The notes beneath the pieces were generated by a model, which did no database searches, had not been told where the DNA came from, and saw only the letters and a program-made list of their open reading frames with translations. From assembly GCF_017352155.2 (NCBI RefSeq), contig NZ_CP071462.1:682001-746000 (forward strand): a stretch of 64,000 nucleotides of DNA, written 5' to 3'. Position 1 is the stretch's first letter, and each line of letters opens with the position of its first letter. The stretch is from Haloterrigena alkaliphila (GTDB lineage Archaea; Halobacteriota; Halobacteria; Halobacteriales; Natrialbaceae). Position numbers and translations under genes: made by a program. Positions 41,009 to 50,390 of the stretch are shown piece after piece.

Positions 41009-41189
41009 CCCCCGACTCTAGCTACTCTCGACCGGACGAGACTTCGAGTCGGTCCTACACCCGCTTCTCACACCGATTCGTCTCCTCGAGCGGCCCCATT
41101 TCGAATAGTGAGCGAATCTCCCCGTCTACACTTAACGGAAGAACTGGTAAAGCTCGGTCTTTATGCCGCTGTGATCGCGTGTCTGGTTC

Positions 41190-41633
41190 GTGACCAGTAA
41201 GAAGGGCAGAATAACACGTTTCTATATCAGTACGAACTCCAATTCGACTCAGGATCCGGACGAGGACGGTCAGCGTTCGGTGATCAGTCGCCGAACGTCA
41301 CTCAAATTCCTCGGCGTCGCCGCCGTCCCGGTCGCTGCACGCCAACTGTCGAATGGTGACGATTCGAGCGGCATCAACTACGGTAACGGGGAATACGGTA
41401 TCGGAGGGTACGGCGGTGAACCGGACGAACCGACGGAGAACGAGGTGACCACCGTCAATAGCGAGAATGCGGACGAATCACCGACGATTCACGAACGCGA
41501 TGTGGCGGAAGATAGTTCGTCGACTCCAGACCCCTATCACAGTAACTGGGCCGTTTTGGATCCAAACGACGCTTTCGAACGGGATCTGTCGAAGTGTTCG
41601 AACTCGATACCCGCAACGGACAGAAAAAAGTGA
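41190..41633 (+). CDS. small Tat-exported protein with Tyr-Gly motif
   Basis: A 147-residue protein with a GTG start at 41190. A Tat motif (SRRTSLKFLGVAAVPVAA, Arg34-Arg35) follows an acidic N-region. Residues 62-76 hold INYGNGEYGIGGYGG, the same design as in the protein at 19627. The remainder is acidic and Ser/Thr-rich, without the beta repeats seen there. It may be a short surface protein or the shortened relic of a longer one. No family recognised. Confidence 0.55.
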   Translation: MTSKKGRITRFYISTNSNSTQDPDEDGQRSVISRRTSLKFLGVAAVPVAARQLSNGDDSSGINYGNGEYGIGGYGGEPDEPTENEVTTVNSENADESPTIHERDVAEDSSSTPDPYHSNWAVLDPNDAFERDLSKCSNSIPATDRKK

Positions 41634-41634
41634 C

Positions 41635-41640
41635 TTTATA
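41635..41640 (+). promoter_or_regulatory. TATA element for the GT4 gene
   Basis: TTTATA lies 26-31 nt before the ATG at 41666 and directly follows the stop of the previous gene at 41633. The spacing fits a leaderless transcript, so the GT4 gene is its own unit. Confidence 0.6.
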
Positions 41641-41665
41641 GCCCGGGGGTACGTGCCGACCGAGT

Positions 41666-42727
41666 ATGCGCGTCGCGTTCGTCTCGAGCGAAACGGTCCA
41701 CCACCGCGATACCGAGACGAACCGGCGACTCCAGACGATTCTCGAGGTGCTCCGCGATCACGGGCACGACGTCCACCTCTTTTGCGCCCGGTTCTGGGAG
41801 GACGACTCGCCGGTCCTCGAGCGCGACGACGTCACCTATCACGCCGTCACCGACGATCCGGCGGCCCGTCGGTCGTTTTGTCTGCGGGTTCCGTTCGATA
41901 TGGCGGCGGCGGGCCCCGATATCGTCCACGCGAGCGCGCGGCAGCCGACAGTGCTGCTGGCGGCCGGGTGGGGTGTGCGGTTCGCGCGGGCCCCGCTGGT
42001 CGCCGAGTGGTACGGCGACGAGGATATCGGCGACGACCGGTGGACCCGTCTAGCGACGGGACGGGGCGACCGAATCGTCACGCCCTCGGAACTCGTCGCC
42101 ACGCGGGTCCGCGAACGCGGGGCCGACGGCGACCTCGTCACGACGATTCCGAATCCGATCGATTTCGACCGCATTCGGAGCGTGACGCCGGGCGACCGCG
42201 TCGACGTGGTCTACTCTCGCCGACTCGACGAGGGCGCAAACCTCGAGAGCCTGCTGCTGGCGCTGGCCGAACTTCGCGACCGCGACTGGCGGACGACCGT
42301 CGTCGGCGATGGCCCCGAGCGAGCGGCCTACGAGCGTCTCGCGAGCGACCTCCGGATCGAGGATCGGATCACCTTCGTCGGAGAGCGGTCCCTCGAGGAG
42401 CGCATCGCGGCCTACCGGGGTGCCCACGTCTTCGCTCAGACGGCCGAACGCTGCGTGTTCCCGACCGAGATGTGCTGGGGGCTGGCCGCGGGCTGTGTCG
42501 GCATCGTCGAGTACCACGCCGACTCGAGCGCCCACGAACTCGTCGAGGGCCGGGAGCGGGGCTTTCGAACGACCAGCGAGGAGGAACTCGCCGACGCCAT
42601 CCTCGAGGCCGGCGACCTCGAGTATCGGGACGTCGACGACCGCTTCGCCGACTACGATCGGTCGGCCGTCGCCGAGCGGTACCTCGAGCAGTACCGGACG
42701 CTGCAGGAGGAGTACGGCCTGCTGTAA
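41666..42727 (+). CDS. GT4-family (GT-B fold) glycosyltransferase
   Basis: A 353-residue protein. The start MRVAFVSSETVHHRDTETNR and GHDVHLFCARFWEDD fit the N-terminal Rossmann half. The donor-binding half has RIVTPSELVATRVRERG, IPNPIDFDRI, then VVGDGPERAAYERLAS. The usual E-x7-E region appears as CVFPTEMCWGLAAGCVGIVE. It transfers a sugar from a nucleotide donor inside the cell, retaining the anomeric configuration. It closes the glycan locus on the right, though its own promoter and high GC suggest it is regulated separately. Confidence 0.9.
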   Translation: MRVAFVSSETVHHRDTETNRRLQTILEVLRDHGHDVHLFCARFWEDDSPVLERDDVTYHAVTDDPAARRSFCLRVPFDMAAAGPDIVHASARQPTVLLAAGWGVRFARAPLVAEWYGDEDIGDDRWTRLATGRGDRIVTPSELVATRVRERGADGDLVTTIPNPIDFDRIRSVTPGDRVDVVYSRRLDEGANLESLLLALAELRDRDWRTTVVGDGPERAAYERLASDLRIEDRITFVGERSLEERIAAYRGAHVFAQTAERCVFPTEMCWGLAAGCVGIVEYHADSSAHELVEGRERGFRTTSEEELADAILEAGDLEYRDVDDRFADYDRSAVAERYLEQYRTLQEEYGLL

Positions 42728-42832
42728 GGAGTCGTTCGCGTCGTCCCGCCAGCCGCGCGCGCCGGTAACCGAGACCGAGCGCGGCCGGGCTCTCGAAGCC
42801 GACTCCGCCGCGGGCCCCGGCTCCTATAGGAA

Positions 42833-42841
42833 ATAATATAT
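42833..42841 (+). promoter_or_regulatory. TATA element for the HIT gene
   Basis: ATAATATAT lies 25-33 nt before the ATG at 42866, the spacing of a leaderless haloarchaeal promoter. Confidence 0.6.
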
Positions 42842-42865
42842 GTCGACCCGCACGAGTGTCGACCT

Positions 42866-43276
42866 ATGACCGACGACTGCGAGTTCTGTCGGATCGTCGA
42901 CGGCGACCGGTCGGCGCACGTGCTCGCCGCGGACGACCGAACCGTCGCGTTTCTCGACGAGAATCCGGCCGTGACGGGCCACGCGCTCGTCGTTCCGCGA
43001 GTCCACTGCGAGGAGTTGCTGACGGTCGACGACGCCACGTCGGCGGCCGTCTTCGAGACGATCCGGAATGTCGCGAACGCGCTCGAGGCGACCCTCGAGC
43101 CGGACGGCTTCAGCGTCTTCCACACCAGCGGCCCGCTGGTCGGCACCGTCGACCACGCCCACGTCCACCTCCTCCCGCGGACGACGGACGACGGCGTCTC
43201 GCTGTCGCTGACGCGGGACCGACTCGACCACGACGAGGCGGCGGCGTTGACGGATCGCGTCCGAAAAAAACTGTAA
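42866..43276 (+). CDS. HIT-family nucleotide hydrolase
   Basis: A 136-residue histidine triad protein. CEFCRIVDGDRSAHVLAADD has the paired Cys and acidic strand of the HIT N-terminus, and the catalytic triad reads DHAHVHLLPR. Family members hydrolyse adenosine phosphoramidates or diadenosine polyphosphates. The start at 42866 is supported by the TATA element. No operon partner. Confidence 0.95.
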   Translation: MTDDCEFCRIVDGDRSAHVLAADDRTVAFLDENPAVTGHALVVPRVHCEELLTVDDATSAAVFETIRNVANALEATLEPDGFSVFHTSGPLVGTVDHAHVHLLPRTTDDGVSLSLTRDRLDHDEAAALTDRVRKKL

Positions 43277-43603
43277 GAGGAGCGTTCGCGTGGTCGACCA
43301 TCGCGTTCCCGGTAGCGCCTAGCGCGATTTTTCCACTTCGGAACGGGGAATTGAGGTGCAGAGGCGCGCGCTGGCGGTCGACCGAGCGAATGCGAGGGCG
43401 ATCGGCGTCTCCGTGCGAGGGATGAGCGAGCAACGCGAGCGAATCGGCTGGGGAGGACGTGGCGATCCCCAGTTGCCACGATAGCAGGACACCGCCGTGG
43501 ATCGTTCGATCCGCACGAAGCGTCGGTCAATTCGAACACGTGCTTACCGAAGTCAGGCCGCTGGTCTCGCTCGCCTACTCTGAATGAATAACAGCAGTAC
43601 GGA
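43277..43603. other. intergenic region
   Basis: This 327-bp gap lies between the convergent HIT and trpB genes. I see no gene, RNA or repeat in it. Confidence 0.5.
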
Positions 43604-44761
43604 CTACTGCGAGAGGTCGAACTTCGACGCCGCGGTCTCCATGTCCTTGTCGCCCCGTCCCGAGAGGTTGACGAGGATCGTCTCGTGGTCGCCCTCCTCG
43701 GCCAGTTGGATCGCCCGCGCGATCGCGTGGCTGGACTCGAGCGCCGGGATGATCCCCTCGGTCTCGCTCAACTCGCGGAAGGCAGCGAGCGCTTCCTCGT
43801 CGGTGATCCCGGTGTACTCGCAGCGCCCGACCGCGCGGAACATGGCGTGTTCGGGGCCGACGCCGGGGTAGTCCAGTCCCGCGGAGACGGAGTGGACCTC
43901 GACGTCGTCGTCGAGGACGCGCGTTTTCATCCCGTGGAGGACGTCGTCCGTCCCGCTGGACAGCGGCGCGGCGTGTCTGCTCGAGTCGCTCCCCTCGCCG
44001 CCGCCCTCGGCGCCGTAGAAGTCGACCGGATCGTCGCGGAACGCGTGGAAGAGCCCGATGGCGTTCGAACCGCCGCCGACGCAGGCGACCGCGGCGTCGG
44101 GCAGCCCACCGGTGCGCTCCTGAAATTGCTCGCGAGCCTCGCGGCCGATGACGCTCTGGAAGTCCCGGACCATCCGCGGGAAGGGGTCGGGACCGACGAC
44201 GCTGCCCACCAGGTAGTGCGTGTTCTCGACGTTCTCGGCGAAGTCCTCGAGCGCGGCGTCGACGGCGTCTGCCAGTCCCTCGTCGCCGCGGGTCACCTCG
44301 TTGACCTCGGCGCCCATCAGTCGCATCCGGAAGACGTTCATCTCCTGGCGCTCGGCGTCCTTCTTCCCCATGTAGATCTCCGTCTCGAGGCCCAGCAGCG
44401 CGCCGACCATGGCGGTCGCGGTCCCGTGCTGGCCGGCGCCCGTCTCGGCGATGAGTCGATCGCGTCCGGCCCGCTTGGCCAGCAGGGCCTGGCCGAGACA
44501 GTTGTTGATCTTGTGGGCGCCGCCGTGAAGCAGGTCCTCGCGCTTGAGGTAGATCTCCGCGCCGTACCGGTCGCTCAGATTGCTCGCGTGGTAGATCGGC
44601 GTCGGCCGACCGGCGAACTCCTCGAGCAGGCCGCGCAGTTCCGACCGAAACTCCTCGGTGTCGGCGACCTCGTCGTACGCGTTCGCGAGTTGCTCGAGCG
44701 GTTCCTGCAACGAGTCGGGAACGTATCGTCCGCCGTAGCCTTCGAATGTTTCGTCGGTCAT
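43604..44761 (-). CDS. trpB: tryptophan synthase beta subunit
   Basis: A 385-residue PLP enzyme joining indole and serine to make tryptophan. The ATG at 44761 is chosen because [20 protein letters not shown] is the standard start; the 62 upstream codons read as non-coding. The PLP lysine is in [12 protein letters not shown], the substrate loop is [14 protein letters not shown], and the phosphate cup is [10 protein letters not shown]. The C-terminus has [10 protein letters not shown]. No trpA lies beside it; in many haloarchaea trpB sits in trpCBA, so this is a solitary copy within this window. Confidence 0.96.
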   Translation of the reverse strand: MTDETFEGYGGRYVPDSLQEPLEQLANAYDEVADTEEFRSELRGLLEEFAGRPTPIYHASNLSDRYGAEIYLKREDLLHGGAHKINNCLGQALLAKRAGRDRLIAETGAGQHGTATAMVGALLGLETEIYMGKKDAERQEMNVFRMRLMGAEVNEVTRGDEGLADAVDAALEDFAENVENTHYLVGSVVGPDPFPRMVRDFQSVIGREAREQFQERTGGLPDAAVACVGGGSNAIGLFHAFRDDPVDFYGAEGGGEGSDSSRHAAPLSSGTDDVLHGMKTRVLDDDVEVHSVSAGLDYPGVGPEHAMFRAVGRCEYTGITDEEALAAFRELSETEGIIPALESSHAIARAIQLAEEGDHETILVNLSGRGDKDMETAASKFDLSQ

Positions 44762-44859
44762 GTTTCGTGACTGGGACGCCGGCGGCAAATACGTTCCGCG
44801 CTCCGCTCGTAGTTCGTTGGGCCGGCCAGAATGGCATCTGCCGGGCGCTGGCCAGAGGT

Positions 44860-45061
44860 ACTTGGGCCCGCGCGGTCGCCGTGGGTTCGTCGGCCTCAAC
44901 GCCGACGAGTTCCCCCCGACATCGAGACCCGCGTCCGCTCCCATCACGACCTATCCGACGAGATCGGAGCCCGCAACCCCCACCTGCTGCCGGTACCGAT
45001 CGATCGGTTCGACGAGATCACCGCCGAGATTGCGGACGTGTACTCAATCAAGTTCACCTGA
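44860..45061 (+). pseudogene. possible fragment of a lost protein
   Basis: On the plus strand one frame reads [14 protein letters not shown]; after an apparent frame change, another continues [20 protein letters not shown] then ITAEIADVYSIKFT and stops at 45061. The acidic composition and ending look like a haloarchaeal protein C-terminus, but no start exists and the trpB promoter lies upstream. I do not recognise the protein. It borders the AT-rich island on its left. Confidence 0.3.
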
Positions 45062-45096
45062 CGCAGCACAAACCGAGACCGAAGATCGGCCTAGAA

Positions 45097-45543
45097 TCAT
45101 TCATTATTTCCTGAACAATCACCAGATACCCTGATATCGATGTCCCCTTGGGATTCATCTGTTCCATTGCCAACTATAATTAACACATTCACACAAGCAG
45201 AGTCGATTTCACCAAGATCTTGCTCTTCCCATTCTGACCGATTTTGATTTCCACTCCATGCATATAAAGTATAACTAGATTTTGATTCTGGTATGCCTGA
45301 TGATAATTCTCCACTTGAACTACCTCCTTCCCCAGAAGGTTCAACATTTACCGAATCCCAGTATACAGGGCCATTATCATCAATGAGTAGTACATTAATT
45401 ATGTATGTTCTTTCTCCCCTATTTAAAACAGATACTTCACCTAACCTCGTTTCCGAGGAATCATTTCTGAATAGGCATCCAGTTGAGGGAATCAGTAACG
45501 CAGATCCACATATGTGGAGTGCTTTACGGCGAGTGAAGTTCAT
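45097..45543 (-). CDS. Tat-exported lipoprotein of unknown function
   Basis: A 148-residue protein. The ATG at 45543 is preceded at 5 nt by AGGTGA, a good Shine-Dalgarno, so it is preferred over the GTG nine bases earlier. The signal MNFTRRKALHICGSALLIPS ends at the lipobox Cys23. The mature part predicts a beta-sandwich (RTYIINVLLIDDNGPVYWDS) and has a Ser/Gly-rich loop. The gene is AT-rich, unlike the housekeeping genes around it. No family recognised. Confidence 0.65.
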   Translation of the reverse strand: MNFTRRKALHICGSALLIPSTGCLFRNDSSETRLGEVSVLNRGERTYIINVLLIDDNGPVYWDSVNVEPSGEGGSSSGELSSGIPESKSSYTLYAWSGNQNRSEWEEQDLGEIDSACVNVLIIVGNGTDESQGDIDIRVSGDCSGNNE

Positions 45544-45689
45544 TGGTTTCACCTAAGGGATCTAGACTTAAGTAGGGCTATAATTTTCGGTGACCCACGA
45601 TCAGCTATATTTTCTTACTCTAGAAGCTTGTTTCTTTCTATCGGAAAATATAACCTAGAGTTATTTAATCACGTATATTAACCATTTCA

Positions 45690-46640
45690 TTATATATTTT
45701 CGATTTCGTAAATATCCTCATCGTTTTGGAGTTCGTTTGGAATTCTTTTTTCTCTTTTTTCATCCGCCGATAACTCTTTTCCTTTCTTAAACTCAGACCA
45801 ATTAATACCCCCAATTGATGCAGTAGAATAAGCCCCTGGGCCTGATGTCCCCCACCGACGCATATATGTTGGGTAGACTGTTACTGTCTCATTTGTTTCT
45901 GCAGTATATTCATCATCACAAGCAGAATCGCCAGGAGAATCGCAATTAGCAGCACCGTATTCAGTTACACTATCCAGAACAGAAATGTCGGCGGCACGAT
46001 CTGCTCTCACATAGAAGTCAACCCAATGACTTACTGCCACTTGTTGTCTATCATAGCCCCACCAGTATTCCGCCATATTATTATTCACCTCGGATGTATC
46101 GTCAAATACTGCTGTTTTTACGATATCAGCAGCAACAACACCGGCTGAAGCATATGGATTAATAGCCCCCAGGCTACCTGCTATGACACTCCATGCTACA
46201 TCTCCAGATACATCATGGTGGGGTGCGTTGCTGCTCGGTTCTGGGGCCACAAATATTTCGTCAGAGTCTGTCGCTGGATACAAGGAACCCAATATTACGT
46301 CAATTTCGACCCCATGGCCATTGATCATACCCCAACAATATTCTGAAGCACCCCTCTGAGCGTATGCAGAGACGGCCAAGTGGTACAAATACCTATCTTG
46401 AGAGTCCATCAGACTTTCAATCAGAGTCAGGTTACTAACTATTTCAGTTCGGTTTTCGGAATCTTTTGATGTAATATCATCTTCAACGCTTACCTCATTA
46501 TAATTGCTAGGGTCACCATTATTCGACCAACTAGGTTCACAATGGCTAGCACTGGCAGTTCCAGTAATACCTGTTATTGCGCCCACTGAAGTGGCCGTAG
46601 ATACTAACACTTTTCTCCGATTGGTTTTGTCTCCCATCAT
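45690..46640 (-). CDS. Tat-exported protein of unknown function in an AT-rich island
   Basis: A 316-residue protein from the ATG at 46640; alternatives lie at 46637 and 46658. The TATA-like AGTATTAA at 46669-46676 favours the later starts. The Tat motif is NRRKVLVSTATSVG with a cut after TASAS. The mature protein is acidic and has several Trp and Cys (SHCEPSW, YCWGMINGHG, NCDSPGDSACDDEY), ending in a Lys/Glu-rich tail. Paired Cys suggest disulfides. I do not recognise the family. The codon use and low GC differ from the surroundings, a sign of transfer. Confidence 0.65.
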   Translation of the reverse strand: MMGDKTNRRKVLVSTATSVGAITGITGTASASHCEPSWSNNGDPSNYNEVSVEDDITSKDSENRTEIVSNLTLIESLMDSQDRYLYHLAVSAYAQRGASEYCWGMINGHGVEIDVILGSLYPATDSDEIFVAPEPSSNAPHHDVSGDVAWSVIAGSLGAINPYASAGVVAADIVKTAVFDDTSEVNNNMAEYWWGYDRQQVAVSHWVDFYVRADRAADISVLDSVTEYGAANCDSPGDSACDDEYTAETNETVTVYPTYMRRWGTSGPGAYSTASIGGINWSEFKKGKELSADEKREKRIPNELQNDEDIYEIENI

Positions 46641-47071
46641 CGCAAATAGAATGTTCATTTCGATTTACTTAATACTTTTCCTCACTTTTTCTAGTTGAAA
46701 TTGCTGTCCTCGATATAGAGATAATAGAATTAGTTGCACGAAGATACCGCTCTATCGATTTTACTCAGTGAGTAAGACCCACAAATAATTACATTTATTG
46801 TTGAAATCCATAACAATTCTATATTTTATTTCAAAGCTTAAATAATTAAATTAACTTAGTTATTGAGTATAAGTCATACCTGAGTCATGTGAAATGCGAA
46901 GAGTAGACCAAAGATGGACAAATTGTATGGATGTCGGTCAGGGTATCAAGCAAGAAGGCCGATCGTGTTCACACCGCACGCGATTACTGCCAAGCGTCTA
47001 TTATGGAAGGCGGTAACGGGCAGACCTATTGTGAGCAACCGGACAGTTGTCCTGAATGATTAAGTTCTGGA
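46641..47071. other. AT-rich intergenic region beside nuoCD
   Basis: This stretch of about 430 bp is very AT-rich up to about 46880, then returns to higher GC. It holds only one short ORF (see 46931-47059). I see no tRNA or clear attachment site, so how the island arrived is unknown. Confidence 0.4.
46931..47059 (+). CDS. candidate small Cys-containing protein
   Basis: A 42-codon ORF begins at the ATG at 46931 and ends at 47059. The peptide includes HTARDYCQASIMEGGNGQTY followed by CEQPDSCPE. It has three cysteines and a Gly-Gly-x-Gly-Gln-Thr-Tyr motif. It has no Shine-Dalgarno. A piece of DNA at about 53815-53830 shares the GGGCAGACCTA core. It could be a true small protein, the end of a lost gene or chance. 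Confidence 0.25.
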   Translation: MSVRVSSKKADRVHTARDYCQASIMEGGNGQTYCEQPDSCPE

Positions 47072-48757
47072 TTACCGATCGACGCTGCCGAGCACGATAT
47101 CGAGACTGCCGAGCGTGGCGATCAGGTCCGCGACGTACTCGCCCTCGGACATCTCCGGCAGCGCCGAGAGGTTGTGGAAACACGGGCTGCGGATCTTGAA
47201 CCGGGCCGGCGAGTTCGAGCCGTCGGCGCGGATGTAGACCCCGAGTTCGCCCTTCGCGATCTCGACGGCGCGGTAGGTCTCGGTGCCCGCGTCCGGTTTG
47301 AGCGTCCTGGGAACGTTGCTCTGGACGGTTCGCTCGTCCTCGGGCCAGTCCTCGATGAGCTCGAGACACTGCTCGATGATCTTGGCCGACTCCTCGACTT
47401 CCTGCATCCGCACGAGGACGCGCGCGTGGTTGTCGCAGCCGTCCTCGGTGACGACGTCCCAGTCCAGGTGCTCGTAGTAGCCGTAGGGGTCGTCCCGCCG
47501 GAGGTCGTAGTCGATGCCCGAGCCGCGGGCGACTGGGCCCGTACAGCCGTAAGACTTGGCGACCTCGGGCTCGAGGACTCCGGTACCCAGCGTCCGCCGC
47601 TGGAAGATCTCGTTGCCAGTCAGCAGGGCGTGGTACTCGTCGACCTTCGCGGGGAGTTCGTCGAGGAAGTCCCGACACTTCTCGATCCACTCCTCGCGAG
47701 GCTCGGGGAGGTCCCAGGCGACCCCGCCCAGCCGGAAGTAGTAGAACATCATCCGCTGACCGGTCAGGTCCTCGAGGATGTCCTGGACGACCTCGCGGTC
47801 CCGCATGCCGTACTGGAAGATGGCGGTGAAGTCGCCGTAGACGTCCAGCGCGAACGTGGAGACCGCGAGGAAGTGGCCGAGCATCCGGCCGAACTCGACG
47901 GACATCGTCCGCAGGATCTGGGCGTACTCGGGGACCTCGATGTCGGCGATGTCCTCGATGGCGCGGGCGACCGCCCACTCGTTGGGGAGGTTCGCCGTGT
48001 AGTCCCAGCGGTCCGCGTAGGGGATGATCTGGTGGCGATAGGTTCCGTTCTGGCACATCTGTTCCTCGCAGCGGTGGAGGTAGCCGACGTCGGGGTTCAC
48101 GTCGACGACCGTCTCGCCGTCGAGGACGGTCTCGAGGTGGAGCACGCCGTGGGTCGCCGGATGGTGCGGACCGATGTTGAGGAACATCGTGTCCGACTCG
48201 TCGTCGTGGTGGTCCGGCTGGACCGGGTTGGCGTGTTCGGTGTAGCTGACGAGCTGTGGCTTCTCCTGGTCGTACTCGAGCGAGAGCGGGTGGCCCTGCC
48301 AGGTTTCGGGCAGGAGAATGCGCCGCGGATTCGGGTGGCCCTCGTACTCGATGCCGACGAGGTCGTACGCCTCGCGCTCGTGCCAGTCTGCGGTGCGGAA
48401 GACCGGTTCGGCGGTCTGGCAGACCGGATCATCCCGGGGTAACTGGACGACCAGCGTGACCTCGTGGGTGCGATTCTCGTACTTCGTCAGGTGGAGGATC
48501 GACTCGTAGCGGTCCTCGTACTCCTGTGGCGTGAGACACGAGAGGTGATCGAACCCGGCCTCGTCGCGAAGCAGCGTCAGTACCGCCTGCACGTCGTCCG
48601 GACGAATCACGAACGCGGGCGCGTTCTCGTGATCGTCCCGGCGCAGCGTGTACTCTGAGAGCAGCGACTCGAGGCGCTCCTCGTCGACGCCGCTCTCGCG
48701 GACGTGGTCGTACTCCGGGTCGATACCCTCCGGCTCTCGCTGGCGTTGGTCACTCAT
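47072..48757 (-). CDS. nuoCD: fused NADH-quinone oxidoreductase subunits C/D
   Basis: A 561-residue protein from the ATG at 48757 (MSDQRQREPEG). Residues 1 to about 170 are a NuoC domain (THEVTLVVQLPRDDP, then FRTADWHEREAYDLVGIEYE). Residues 185-561 are NuoD: GPHHPATHGVLHLE near the start, YLHRCEEQMCQN, RWDYTANLPNEW, and the ending DLIATLGSLDIVLGSVDR. NuoD lines the quinone site of complex I. None of the other subunits (A, B, H, I, J-N) flank it: an AT-rich island lies downstream and an acyltransferase gene diverges upstream. It may be an orphan paralogue. Confidence 0.93.
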   Translation of the reverse strand: MSDQRQREPEGIDPEYDHVRESGVDEERLESLLSEYTLRRDDHENAPAFVIRPDDVQAVLTLLRDEAGFDHLSCLTPQEYEDRYESILHLTKYENRTHEVTLVVQLPRDDPVCQTAEPVFRTADWHEREAYDLVGIEYEGHPNPRRILLPETWQGHPLSLEYDQEKPQLVSYTEHANPVQPDHHDDESDTMFLNIGPHHPATHGVLHLETVLDGETVVDVNPDVGYLHRCEEQMCQNGTYRHQIIPYADRWDYTANLPNEWAVARAIEDIADIEVPEYAQILRTMSVEFGRMLGHFLAVSTFALDVYGDFTAIFQYGMRDREVVQDILEDLTGQRMMFYYFRLGGVAWDLPEPREEWIEKCRDFLDELPAKVDEYHALLTGNEIFQRRTLGTGVLEPEVAKSYGCTGPVARGSGIDYDLRRDDPYGYYEHLDWDVVTEDGCDNHARVLVRMQEVEESAKIIEQCLELIEDWPEDERTVQSNVPRTLKPDAGTETYRAVEIAKGELGVYIRADGSNSPARFKIRSPCFHNLSALPEMSEGEYVADLIATLGSLDIVLGSVDR

Positions 48758-49056
48758 GGTTCCCGTGCGCCGACGAGCGGCGGGCGCGCGTGCCCGACGT
48801 ACACCCGAGACGGAATTGAGGGTTTTCCCGGATCGGGGAGACTGTCTTCGCTGCGCCAAGGAAACGATCGCCCGAGCGGGGTGCGATTCCGAGAGGTGCG
48901 ACGCGACGGCGCTCCGACGTTCTGGGACGATCCGCCAGCAGTCGCGGCCCGTTTCCGAGCCGAGCACCCCGGCGGCCCGGTGTGACTCCCGGCGAGGGCC
49001 GGCAAAGCGCCCGCACAACCGAACCCCTATGAAGTCGGCGGGCGATACCTCGGGGT

Positions 49057-49944
49057 ATGACAAAGCGGTACGTCTCGCTCCCCGACGAGGCGGAGTCCGG
49101 GATGCGCGAATTCATCGACGAGGTCGATCGACGGCTCTCGAGCGACGAGGACACCTGCTCGGTCGTCGAGGACGTCCTGATCGACCTCTCGGGCGATCGC
49201 GAGGCCTACGAGCGCTGGCGGAACGGCGCATCGGTCTCGGCGGCCGAGCGCGTCCGCCTGCAGAGCTACGACCCCTGTAACACCACCCTCGAGAGCGAGT
49301 ACTACGCCGAGAAGGACGAGGAGCGGTTCCGCCGCTCGAAGCACCTCCAGTGGCTCTGGCGACAGTTCGACAGCCTGCCGATCGCGGACAACGTCGAGTT
49401 CGCCCTGCGATTCCGCCGGATGCTCGCGGACCACCTCTTCGCCGAGTGCGGCGACGACTGCCGGTTCTTCAAGGGGATCACGTTCACCTACGGCCACAAC
49501 ATCACGATCGGCGACAACACGGTCGTCCACGACGGCGTCCACCTCGACGACCGCGGGAAACTGACCATCGGGGACCGCGTCTCCGTCTCCGACGGCGTCC
49601 ACGTCTACAGTCACGACCACGACGTCGTCGACCAGACCGCGGTCCGCAACTACCACACGATCGTCGAGGACGACGTCCGCCTCACCTACGACGCGATGGT
49701 TCGAGCAGGATGCGAGGTCGGCGAGAACGCCATCGTCGGCGCCCGCGGCATCGTCCAGCACGACATCCCCGCCCACCACATCGCCATCGGCATGCCCGCC
49801 AAGAGCGTCAAGATCAAACCGGGCTGGGAGGACGTCGCGACGCCCGTCGACGAGGCCGGCGTCAACCGACAGGAACAGCGTCGCATCGAGTACGATCTGC
49901 CCGACGACCTCGAGGCCTTCGACGAGTTCGGTCGCGACCTCTAG
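49057..49944 (+). CDS. hexapeptide-repeat (LbH) acyltransferase
   Basis: A 295-residue protein. Residues 1-140 are helical and acidic; residues 150-250 form a left-handed beta-helix with ITIGDNTVVHDGVHLDDRGK, ITFTYGHN and YSHDHDVVDQTAVR, as in maltose O-acetyltransferase-like enzymes. His173-like residues in the HSHD-type turn would be catalytic. It transfers acetyl from acetyl-CoA to a sugar hydroxyl. No partner genes are nearby; it is divergent from nuoCD. Confidence 0.88.
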   Translation: MTKRYVSLPDEAESGMREFIDEVDRRLSSDEDTCSVVEDVLIDLSGDREAYERWRNGASVSAAERVRLQSYDPCNTTLESEYYAEKDEERFRRSKHLQWLWRQFDSLPIADNVEFALRFRRMLADHLFAECGDDCRFFKGITFTYGHNITIGDNTVVHDGVHLDDRGKLTIGDRVSVSDGVHVYSHDHDVVDQTAVRNYHTIVEDDVRLTYDAMVRAGCEVGENAIVGARGIVQHDIPAHHIAIGMPAKSVKIKPGWEDVATPVDEAGVNRQEQRRIEYDLPDDLEAFDEFGRDL

Positions 49945-50060
49945 GGAGTTCGACCGTCGAATCGATCTGATCTGTCGCTCGACTTATTCGTCGTTTGACG
50001 ACTCTCTACGCGCGCTGACGCGGGGAATATCCAAGTGTCTTGAGAACAAATAGCACGGTG

Positions 50061-50390
50061 ATGGAGCTCTGGGGTTGGCTCGTCGGCTACGTGGCGCTGT
50101 TCGCCCTCCTCCACCTGTTACTGTACTACATGTACGTCAGACGCGGCGACAGCGACGGCGCGGGGTCGGCCTCGTTCGCCGACCCCGACCGCGTGAGTCC
50201 ACCCACCTCGCCCGGCCCCGACCGCTATCCGGCCGCCGTCGACGACGTCGACGACTCCGACGACCCGGAGGAGGACCACGAACTCGAGTTCGAGGGGGAA
50301 ACGATTCGCTGTCCCCACTGCGGCGTCCGCAACGAGGCCGACCAGACGTTCACCTACTGCTGGAACTGCGTCTCGTCGCTTCGACAGTGA
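50061..50390 (+). CDS. membrane-anchored zinc-ribbon protein
   Basis: A 109-residue protein from the ATG at 50061 (MELWGWLVGYVALFALLHLL). One membrane helix at about 5-27 precedes an acidic linker and a C-terminal zinc ribbon, RCPHCGVRNEADQTFTYCWN with CxxC and CxxC pairs. Small proteins of this build are common in haloarchaea; function is unknown. The start is chosen for the helix. Confidence 0.75.
   Translation: MELWGWLVGYVALFALLHLLLYYMYVRRGDSDGAGSASFADPDRVSPPTSPGPDRYPAAVDDVDDSDDPEEDHELEFEGETIRCPHCGVRNEADQTFTYCWNCVSSLRQ

Noticed and set aside
43110-43539. Minus-strand ORFs overlapping the HIT gene and the following gap
   Set aside because: Arg/Ser-rich shadows with no recognisable motif.
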